A stretch of DNA of 8,223 nt, taken from Acidisarcina sp. GTDB taxonomy: Bacteria; Acidobacteriota; Blastocatellia; Pyrinomonadales; Pyrinomonadaceae. The translations under genes and the position numbers were made by a program. Below, piece after piece: positions 1 to 4,698 of the stretch (position 1 is its first letter; the number at the start of each line of letters is the position of its first letter). The notes under the pieces are model-generated. The model was not told where the DNA came from and did no database searches. It worked only from the letters and a program-made list of their open reading frames with translations. The stretch spans positions 1 to 8,223 of the forward strand of contig JAJNPX010000515.1 in the NCBI GenBank assembly GCA_021155145.1, read 5' to 3'.

Positions 1-2
1 TG

Positions 3-272
3 CCGGTTGATGTTTACGTTCCGGGCTGCCCTCCGCGTCCGGAAATGCTGGTCCACGCGATCACTATGCTGCAGGAAAAGATAATGAACGAATCGGTAAA
101 AGACCGCCCGGATTCGTTCGAGCCGGAATCACGGGCGTCCCTGGTCCCAGGCACGCTTCCGATCACGGAAGGCACGGCGCTCGAGCGCGAGACCGAGATA
201 GAGGTCGCGCAGAATCAGACCTCGCGGCCGTACACGGTCCCATCGCGGCACGAGAGAAGGCGCTCGTCCTAA
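3..272 (+). CDS. nuoB: NADH-quinone oxidoreductase subunit B, C-terminal part (5' end outside window)
   Basis: This is the 3' end of the gene for NuoB, the complex I subunit that carries cluster N2, the last [4Fe-4S] centre before quinone. The visible protein opens with [13 protein letters not shown], the family's signature around the last N2 cysteine ligand, followed by the helix [10 protein letters not shown]. The other N2 ligands lie upstream of the window. After LQEKI the protein runs about 62 more residues to a TAA stop at 270-272. This tail is polar, charged and proline-containing, has no recognisable domain, and ends in an Arg/Ser-rich stretch. It is longer than the short tails I know from typical NuoB proteins and is probably disordered. 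An internal ATG at 45 is not the start, because the frame is open and clearly NuoB upstream of it. The next gene is nuoC after 98 bp. The subunit identity is secure; a role for the tail is unknown. Confidence 0.95.
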   Translation, partial: PVDVYVPGCPPRPEMLVHAITMLQEKIMNESVKDRPDSFEPESRASLVPGTLPITEGTALERETEIEVAQNQTSRPYTVPSRHERRRSS

Positions 273-292
273 GGACAATTTGCACAAGCCCA

Positions 293-350
293 CGCGCGGA
301 CAGCCAGGGCGATACGTGCAACGTGAGTGTTTCGCCCTTGCTGACGCGCG
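293..350 (+). promoter_or_regulatory. Long imperfect stem-loop between nuoB and nuoC
   Basis: The 98-bp nuoB-nuoC gap can fold into an extended RNA hairpin. Bases 306-312 (AGGGCGA) pair with 332-338 (TCGCCCT). After one mismatch (305/339), 301-304 (CAGC) pair with 340-343 (GCTG). After an A/A mismatch (300/344) and a one-base bulge at 298, 293-297 and 299 pair with 345-350 in a GC-only stem. The apical loop contains a small ACGT/ACGT hairpin (314-317 with 321-324). Only a four-T run (355-358) follows, so it is a poor intrinsic terminator. It could be a partial attenuator, a processing or stabilising element, or part of the nuoC leader. The pairing is read directly from the sequence; its function is inferred. 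Confidence 0.5.
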
Positions 351-370
351 GTACTTTTACATAAGAAAAT

Positions 371-850
371 ATGACTGAAAAGCTTCACGGCTTTGTCGAG
401 AAACTAAAGGAACGGGATGCTTCGTGGGTCGAGAATGTCGTCGATGCGCTCGGCGAGGTTACCGTTTATGTACCGCGCGAAGGCATCCTCGAAGCGTGTT
501 ATTTTTTGCGTGACGAGCACGAGTTCGACCTGCTTGCGGATCTCTGCGGCTGTGACCGCGGGCCGGAGGAAGATCCACGATTCGAGGTCAACTATCACCT
601 GTTCTCGACCGTCCATTATCAACGGCTGCGGCTAAAGGTCCTGCTTTCTGAGGACGATGCAAAGGTCGATTCGGTGACCGACGTCTGGCGGACGGCAGAT
701 TGGCACGAGCGCGAGACCTTCGACTTGGTCGGGATCACGTTCGAAGGCCATCCCGATCTGCGCCGGATCCTGCTGCCGAGCGATTTTGACGGGCACGCAT
801 TGAGAAAGGACTATCCGCTGCGCGGCTACGAGCCGTACAGCATGAACTAA
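371..850 (+). CDS. nuoC: NADH-quinone oxidoreductase subunit C (30 kDa subunit family)
   Basis: NuoC is a peripheral-arm subunit of complex I that packs against NuoD and NuoB near the quinone site; it holds no cofactor. The 159-residue protein is a normal length for an unfused NuoC. It carries the family signature in its C-terminal half: WHERETFDLVGI at residues 111-122, HPDLRRILLPSDF at 127-139, and GHALRKDYPLRGYE at 141-154. The N-terminal half (about residues 10-105) fits the alpha/beta domain of the family. The ATG at 371 follows an A-rich stretch (AAGAAAAT) with no good Shine-Dalgarno sequence. It is the start that gives a full-length product, and the gene ends with TAA at 848-850. In some bacteria nuoC and nuoD are fused; here they are separate, with an unrelated gene inserted between them, whose ATG lies 5 bp after this stop. 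Confidence is high. Confidence 0.97.
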   Translation: MTEKLHGFVEKLKERDASWVENVVDALGEVTVYVPREGILEACYFLRDEHEFDLLADLCGCDRGPEEDPRFEVNYHLFSTVHYQRLRLKVLLSEDDAKVDSVTDVWRTADWHERETFDLVGITFEGHPDLRRILLPSDFDGHALRKDYPLRGYEPYSMN

Positions 851-855
851 GCTCT

Positions 856-1506
856 ATGAAGTTGGCTCTTATTCTTATTCTTGCGTTTTGTGCATTGGGG
901 GTCTCCGCCCAATCGAATGAATGCGCTCTGGGAAAAACGCGGCTAGATTGTTTGGCTGGTTGGACAAACGTAAGGTCCGGCAATGACGGGAAATCTCTTG
1001 TAGCCGACCATGCGAAAGCCAAGGTAACTCTTTTTGCAACCGTACTGTCACCTCAGGACGTGACAAAAGAGTCGTATGATTTGAGCCTTTCACAAGTCGT
1101 CAAACTCGCCCTTTCGCTTGATGGTTCGGGTTTTAGGTTTAAGAATTCTCCTGACTTTTGGGGTGATTCAAAATACAGCAAATACGAAGAAACGAAGGCG
1201 GGTAGAGCATTATTTGAATCTACAACCAACAGATTCTTTCACATCCACTATGTTGTTTTCTCGTTCGAGGAGAAAAAGTACTTGGTGGGCTTCGCTCGGT
1301 TGATGTTCGAGGGAGAAGGAGCCGACACCCGATTCAATCGCTGGATGGGTGGCGGTGGATCGGGGGATCGAGAGTTGCAGGAACTGATCTTCGCAGTTAC
1401 TAAAGAAGAAACTTCGTCAGAAACGCCAGGAGGTCCTCCTCCTGCGGCTGGCCCAAGGATCATCCCTGGAGGTCCGCCACCGGCAAAGCGACCGCCGTCG
1501 AACTAG
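856..1506 (+). CDS. Exported protein of unknown function with proline-rich C-terminus
   Basis: I do not recognise the family. The 216-residue product starts with a clear signal peptide: MK, then a hydrophobic core at residues 3-16, and a signal peptidase I type site VSA-QS with cleavage near residue 19. There is no lipobox cysteine. The mature part begins with two nearby cysteines (C23, C32), which could form a disulfide, followed by a mixed alpha/beta-looking region up to about residue 183 with a GGGGSG turn at 165-170. The last 26 residues are Pro/Gly-rich and contain the unit PGGPPPA twice (191-197 and 204-210), a likely disordered or cell-wall-spanning tail. Base composition is visibly more A/T-rich than in the flanking nuo genes, which suggests a separate origin. 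It sits 5 bp after nuoC and 3 bp before nuoD, so co-expression with the operon is likely. A periplasmic location is inferred; no enzymatic motif is visible. Confidence 0.75.
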   Translation: MKLALILILAFCALGVSAQSNECALGKTRLDCLAGWTNVRSGNDGKSLVADHAKAKVTLFATVLSPQDVTKESYDLSLSQVVKLALSLDGSGFRFKNSPDFWGDSKYSKYEETKAGRALFESTTNRFFHIHYVVFSFEEKKYLVGFARLMFEGEGADTRFNRWMGGGGSGDRELQELIFAVTKEETSSETPGGPPPAAGPRIIPGGPPPAKRPPSN

Positions 1507-1509
1507 TTT

Positions 1510-2727
1510 ATGGCAACTGCAGTAGAAAATCTTCGCCCGCCTGACGTGATGGATACGGCACTTGAGTCGCAGATGACCCTGTCGATGGGCCCGCAGCATC
1601 CGTCCACGCATGGTGTGCTCCGACTCGACCTGCGTCTTGACGGCGAGATGGTGATCAGGGCGATCCCGGACATCGGCTATCTCCATACTGGAATGGAGAA
1701 GCTCTTCGAATATAAGAAGTATCAGCAGGGGATAGTCATAACCGACCGGATGGATTATCTGAATCCACTCGGAAACAATCTCGCCTATGTAATGGCGGCC
1801 GAGAAACTGCTCGGCGTCGAGATCCCCGAACGGGCGCAGGTCATTCGCGTGCTTATGTGCGAACTGCAGCGGATCGCATCGCACATGGTCTGGTTCGGGA
1901 CCTCGTGTCTAGATATGGGTGCGATGACTCCGTTCTGGTTCACGTTCAAAGAACGCGAAAAGATCCTGAATTTGATCGAGGCAGCATCGGGCGGGCGAAT
2001 GACGCCGAGCTATTTTCGTATCGGCGGGCTGATGATGGACCTGCCGGCGGGTTTTGAGAACCGCGTCAAACAGTTTCTGGATGGGTTTCCTGACGCTCTA
2101 AATACCTTTGATACACTAATTACCGGCAACACGATCTGGCACAGCCGAACGCAGGGCATCGGCATTATCTCAAAGGAGGACGCGATCGATTGGGGCCTCA
2201 CCGGGCCGTCTCTTCGCGGCAGCGGCGTCGGGCTCGACATCCGTCGGGCGAACCCATATACGGGTTACGAGACCTACGATTTCGAAGTGCCGGTGGAGAA
2301 CGACGGCGACGTCTGGTCGCGCTTTCTTGTGCGGATGAGGGAACTTCGGGAATCGCATAAGATCGTCCGGCAAGCCCTGGAGCGTCTGAAGCCCGGCCCG
2401 ATCAAGGCCGATGCACCAAAGGTAGTGCTGCCCGACCGCGACGATATGCGCAAGCATATGGATTCGCTCATTCACCATTTCCTTATCGTCGCCGAAGGGT
2501 TTAATGTACCTCCGGGCGAGGTCTATCTGCCGATCGAAGCGTCAAAGGGCGAACTCGGTGTCTATATGAAGTCGAATGGCGGCCCGAAGCCGGAACGCGT
2601 CCACTTCCGTGGGCCTTCTTTCGTGAACCTTTCTGCACTTCCTGTGATGGCGGAAGGCGAAATGATCGCGGATGTCGTTGCGATCATCGGTTCGTTGGAT
2701 ATTGTATTAGGGGAAATAGATAGGTAG
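1510..2727 (+). CDS. nuoD: NADH-quinone oxidoreductase subunit D (49 kDa subunit family)
   Basis: NuoD forms the floor of the quinone-binding chamber together with NuoB and is distantly related to the large subunit of [NiFe] hydrogenases, without the metal site. The 405-residue length is typical. Motifs in order: SMGPQHPSTHG at residues 25-35 with the quinone-site His34; LHTGMEKL at 58-65; KKYQQ at 69-73; DRMDYLNP at 79-86 with the quinone-contacting Tyr83; and the family C-terminus SLDIVLGEIDR. His34 and Tyr83 are spaced exactly as His38 and Tyr87 in the Thermus enzyme, which supports both the assignment and the start. The ATG at 1510 lies 3 bp after the stop of the preceding exported-protein gene. 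No strong Shine-Dalgarno sequence is visible, so translational coupling is plausible. The stop is TAG at 2725-2727, directly followed by a heptamer-repeat cassette. Confidence 0.98.
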   Translation: MATAVENLRPPDVMDTALESQMTLSMGPQHPSTHGVLRLDLRLDGEMVIRAIPDIGYLHTGMEKLFEYKKYQQGIVITDRMDYLNPLGNNLAYVMAAEKLLGVEIPERAQVIRVLMCELQRIASHMVWFGTSCLDMGAMTPFWFTFKEREKILNLIEAASGGRMTPSYFRIGGLMMDLPAGFENRVKQFLDGFPDALNTFDTLITGNTIWHSRTQGIGIISKEDAIDWGLTGPSLRGSGVGLDIRRANPYTGYETYDFEVPVENDGDVWSRFLVRMRELRESHKIVRQALERLKPGPIKADAPKVVLPDRDDMRKHMDSLIHHFLIVAEGFNVPPGEVYLPIEASKGELGVYMKSNGGPKPERVHFRGPSFVNLSALPVMAEGEMIADVVAIIGSLDIVLGEIDR

Positions 2728-2730
2728 CCA

Positions 2731-2761
2731 ATTGTGAATTGTGAGTGGTGAATGGTGAATG
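2731..2761 (+). repeat. Left array of 7-bp tandem repeats (consensus near RTKGTGA)
   Basis: Four consecutive heptamers follow nuoD by 3 bp: ATTGTGA (2731-2737), ATTGTGA (2738-2744), GTGGTGA (2745-2751) and ATGGTGA (2752-2758). They are followed by ATG, which begins a fifth partial unit. That ATG is also the apparent start of the four-helix-bundle reading frame. The same heptamer family occurs in inverted orientation at 3158-3189. The best matching segment is 14 bp long (2745-2758 against the reverse complement of 3158-3171) with one mismatch. Confidence 0.8.
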
Positions 2762-3128
2762 AGCGAGAGTGTTCTGAGCACGAAATCATACGCGTTTGCT
2801 CTGCGGATCATCAGGCTGTATCAGTTCATGGCCGATGAGCGGAGAGAATATGTTCTTTCCAAACAGGTTCTCCGATCTGGAACTGATCGGCGCAAATATC
2901 GAAGAGTCTGTGCACGCACAGTCGAAGGTCGATTTTGTCCACAAGCTTTCGATCGGACAGAAGGAAGCGAACGAGACAAACTATTGGCTAAGGCTGTTGA
3001 AAGATGCTGGGTATATTGAGGAGAAACTTGCGGAATCGTTTCTCTCTGACTGCGAGGAGATCCAGCGGCTGCTCGCTGCCTCGATCAAAACCGCAAAAAG
3101 GAATCTGAAAGGAGCAGCAGGAAATTGA
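2759..3128 (+). pseudogene. Four-helix-bundle protein (23S rRNA intervening sequence protein-like), frameshifted
   Basis: Two overlapping frames together make one family member. The first, from ATG 2759, gives TKSYAFALRIIRLYQFM and YVLSKQVLRSGT (42 residues to base 2884). The sequence then continues in another frame from base 2886 as IGANIEESVHAQSK, DFVHKLSIGQKEANET and NYWLRLLKDAGYI, ending at TGA 3126-3128. Family members read RSGTSIGANIEE without a break, so a Ser codon is damaged: ACT-G-ATC here against an expected ACT-TCG-ATC or similar, which is a net 2-base loss at 2884/2885. The repaired protein would be about 123 residues, a normal length for this family of small helical bundles of uncertain function, first seen in rRNA intervening sequences. 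No slippery run or rare stop suggests programmed shifting. A sequencing or assembly error is an alternative to true pseudogenisation. The start codon lies inside the left heptamer array. Confidence 0.85.
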
Positions 3129-3157
3129 GCGGAAGGATGGTTGATATTGGTTCTGAT

Positions 3158-3189
3158 TCATCATTCACCACTCACCGTTCACCATTAAC
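3158..3189 (-). repeat. Right array of 7-bp repeats, inverted relative to the left array
   Basis: On the + strand the units are TCATCAT (3158-3164), TCACCAC (3165-3171), TCACCGT (3172-3178) and TCACCAT (3179-3185), followed by TAAC. Reverse-complemented these read ATGGTGA, ACGGTGA, GTGGTGA, ATGATGA, the same family as the left array. The array ends five bases before the nuoE start codon, so it occupies the position where nuoE's ribosome binding site would be expected. Confidence 0.8.
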
Positions 3190-3194
3190 ATAGG

Positions 3195-3725
3195 ATGGCA
3201 ACTGCAACACCTACAAGTTTCACAGATCAAGTGGTCGTCTCGGACGAGGTCGCGGAGTTTTCGCCCGAGGTGGTCGAGGAAATGCGACTCCATTTGACGA
3301 AGTATCCGGCGGACCGGACGCGTTCGGCGTTGATCCCGCTGCTGTTCGTCATTCAGCGTGAACGCGGATGGATCGATAATCCGGGCGTGAACTTTCTTGC
3401 GAAGTTTTTGAACCTCGAAGTGACAGACGTGTGGGAGACGGCGACGTTCTACACGATGCTCAACATGCGGCCCATTGGGCGGCATCACATCCAGATCTGC
3501 AAGACACTGTCGTGCAAGATAATGGGCGAGCCGGAAATAACCGATCACATCTGCTCGAAGCTCGGCATCCATCCGGGTGAAACGACCGAAGACGGCAAGT
3601 TCACCGTTACGATGGTCGAATGCCTCGGAAGCTGCGGAACGGCGCCGATGATGCAGATAGGGTTTGATTACTACGAGAATCTGACGAAAGAATCGGTCGA
3701 CAAGATCCTGGCGGAGTGTAAGTAG
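3195..3725 (+). CDS. nuoE: NADH-quinone oxidoreductase subunit E (24 kDa, [2Fe-2S])
   Basis: NuoE is part of the NADH-oxidising module of complex I and carries the [2Fe-2S] cluster N1a in a thioredoxin-like domain. The 176-residue protein has the expected ligand set: CKTLSC (C102, C107) and VECLGSCG (C143, C147), the Cx4C...Cx3C pattern of the family. The N-terminal helical region contains IPLLFVIQRERGWI (residues 47-60) and the conserved VWETATFYTM (79-88), both typical. The ATG at 3195 has only AGG three bases upstream, too close for a normal Shine-Dalgarno sequence, because the heptamer array at 3158-3189 takes up the leader. The first 12 bases of the coding sequence (ATGGCAACTGCA) are identical to those of nuoD. 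The stop TAG at 3723-3725 is followed 2 bp later by hicB. Confidence 0.97.
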   Translation: MATATPTSFTDQVVVSDEVAEFSPEVVEEMRLHLTKYPADRTRSALIPLLFVIQRERGWIDNPGVNFLAKFLNLEVTDVWETATFYTMLNMRPIGRHHIQICKTLSCKIMGEPEITDHICSKLGIHPGETTEDGKFTVTMVECLGSCGTAPMMQIGFDYYENLTKESVDKILAECK

Positions 3726-3727
3726 AT

Positions 3728-3925
3728 ATGCTTTATAAGGTTGTACTTGAACGCACCGACGAAGGTTACAGCGTTTCATGTCCCGTATTGCCTGGGTGTT
3801 GGTCACAGGGCGATTCGGAGTCAGAGGCACTCGGAAATATTAAATCGGCTATCGAAGAATACCTCGAAGTCCTCGACGAACAATTAGAAGGTGCCGATGT
3901 CCGCGAGGTCGAGGTTGCTGCTTAA
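3728..3925 (+). CDS. hicB: HicB-family antitoxin, short form
   Basis: HicB proteins neutralise the HicA RNase by covering its active site. This 65-residue protein has the conserved HicB N-terminal fold: a first strand LYKVVLE (residues 2-8), EGYSVSCPVLPGC (12-24), and the helix SESEALGNIKSAIEEYLE (30-47). The C-terminal DNA-binding domain (ribbon-helix-helix or helix-turn-helix) seen in longer HicB proteins is absent: only an acidic stretch ending in EVEVAA remains. It probably cannot autorepress by itself, so expression may depend on the nuo promoter. The ATG at 3728 is 2 bp after the nuoE stop and the TAA overlaps the hicA ATG by one base (TAATG), which indicates coupled translation. The order is antitoxin first, the reverse of the original hicAB arrangement but common. 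Confidence in the family is high; toxin neutralisation here is inferred. Confidence 0.88.
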   Translation: MLYKVVLERTDEGYSVSCPVLPGCWSQGDSESEALGNIKSAIEEYLEVLDEQLEGADVREVEVAA

Positions 3926-4137
3926 TGCCGAAAATTCCCGGTATTAACCACTTGATCGCAGTTAAAGCATTAGAAAAGGCAGGTTTTCGAATTGCTCGAC
4001 AAGGGAAACATATAGTGATGACGAACGGAACTCGGATCGTCACGATCCCAAGGCACAATCCGATAAATTCGCTGACAATGGGTGGAATTGCGAAAGATGC
4101 CGGCTTGACAGCGGAAGAGTTTAGAAAACTCGTTTAG
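3925..4137 (+). CDS. hicA: HicA-family toxin (mRNA interferase)
   Basis: HicA is a small double-stranded-RNA-binding-like protein that cleaves mRNA and blocks translation unless bound by HicB. The 70-residue product has the full family layout: MPKIPGI at the N-terminus, helix VKALEKAGF (13-21), the active-site strand RQGKHIVM (25-32) with the presumed catalytic His29, a second strand TRIVTIPRH (36-44), and the C-terminal helix IAKDAGLTAEEFRKLV (55-70). The catalytic histidine and the preceding Gly are present, so the toxin looks intact. It overlaps hicB by one base and ends with TAG at 4135-4137, 30 bp before the next gene. It lies within the nuo operon between nuoE and nuoF, an unusual place for a toxin-antitoxin pair. 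The family call is secure; activity cannot be judged from sequence alone. Confidence 0.9.
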   Translation: MPKIPGINHLIAVKALEKAGFRIARQGKHIVMTNGTRIVTIPRHNPINSLTMGGIAKDAGLTAEEFRKLV

Positions 4138-4167
4138 CCACCATAACAAGAAATACTGACGTACTGA

Positions 4168-4695
4168 ATGAATAGCGTCCAGAAAAAGTTGTCGACAATC
4201 TTGTTAGCATTTGCCGGTTTTTCAGGCATTCTCTACGCCCAGAAATATCAGAGGTCTTTCTATGGCGAGGAAAGTTTCCGGAACCCGATCCAGATTCCGG
4301 TTGAAGTATCAGAAAAGCTGAAGAGAGATTGGCAAGGTAGAGGTTGCTCGGATTCTAACGAACAGTTTTCGACTAGTTGGTTCGAGGCAACAAGGATCAA
4401 CTTGAATGATGACAAATTTCCTGATCTGCTGATCAAGGCGAAAGATCCTAATCACTCCTTTAACGGCAATGCGATTTCTTTTTGGGTCTTTGCAAATAGG
4501 GGCGGGAAATTTAATCAAGTCTTTTACGCATATACGTTATCGTTTGAAGTTACAAATATCAGATCCAAGAACTATTTTGACCTCGGGACGGGTCGTTGTA
4601 CTGCAAGTATCTGTTTCAATCGTTCGTTTACGTTCAACGGGCAAGAATATGCTAAAGCGCGTGAGTGGGAAGAACCGGTAAGGCCGGGCAAGTAA
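4168..4695 (+). CDS. Exported protein of unknown function
   Basis: I do not recognise the family. The 175-residue product has an N-terminal signal peptide: basic residues K6-K7, a hydrophobic stretch STILLAFAGFSGILYA (9-24), and probable cleavage after YA before Q25. The mature domain contains INLNDDKFPDLLIKA (77-91), which resembles the Asp-rich calcium-loop motif of VCBS/FG-GAP-type repeat proteins (N-D-D-x-x-x-D-L). Three cysteines (C60, C144, C149) might form disulfides outside the cytoplasm. The codons are clearly more A/T-rich than in nuoE or nuoF, which suggests a separate history. It lies 30 bp after hicA and 3 bp before nuoF, so it is likely co-transcribed and may be translationally coupled to nuoF. 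No strong ribosome binding site precedes the ATG at 4168. The resemblance to calcium-loop repeats is weak and could be chance. Confidence 0.7.
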   Translation: MNSVQKKLSTILLAFAGFSGILYAQKYQRSFYGEESFRNPIQIPVEVSEKLKRDWQGRGCSDSNEQFSTSWFEATRINLNDDKFPDLLIKAKDPNHSFNGNAISFWVFANRGGKFNQVFYAYTLSFEVTNIRSKNYFDLGTGRCTASICFNRSFTFNGQEYAKAREWEEPVRPGK

Positions 4696-4698
4696 TCA

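Larger units (their letters stand above)
2731..3189 (+). mobile_element. Putative small cassette bounded by inverted heptamer arrays, carrying a four-helix-bundle gene
   Basis: A segment of roughly 460 bp separates nuoD from nuoE. Both ends are 7-bp repeat arrays in inverted orientation (2731-2761 and 3158-3189), and the interior is filled by one small gene of the four-helix-bundle (23S rRNA intervening sequence protein-like) family. The element encodes no transposase, so any movement would need help in trans. In many bacteria nuoD and nuoE are close together or overlapping, so an insertion is plausible. From general knowledge, four-helix-bundle genes are often found as isolated genes at scattered sites; that these heptamers define a mobile unit is my inference. 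No convincing target-site duplication was found. Confidence 0.4.

Noticed and set aside
293..358. The nuoB-nuoC stem-loop as a strong intrinsic terminator
   Set aside because: Only four T residues follow the stem, and a strong terminator in the middle of the nuo operon would abolish expression of the essential downstream subunits.
338..366. Sigma-70-like promoter before nuoC (TTGCTG with ATAAGA at 17-bp spacing)
   Set aside because: The -10 match is poor, the -35 lies inside the stem-loop, and the start of transcription would fall within the nuoC initiation region.
2876..2892. Programmed ribosomal frameshift in the four-helix-bundle gene
   Set aside because: There is no slippery homopolymer, no stop codon at the switch point and no clear downstream structure, and this family is not known to use frameshifting. 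A simple 2-base deletion or sequence error explains it better.
2720..3194. ATAGG at 2720-2724 and 3190-3194 as a target-site duplication of the heptamer cassette
   Set aside because: The right copy abuts the array but the left copy is 6 bp from its array and inside the last codons of nuoD. Collapsing the two copies would remove the nuoD stop and fuse nuoD to nuoE in frame. A 5-bp match is likely by chance.
3165..3830. 221-codon reverse-strand open frame across nuoE
   Set aside because: It is a shadow of nuoE's codon bias, covers the repeat array and hicB start, and has no recognisable protein motif; nuoE itself is certain.
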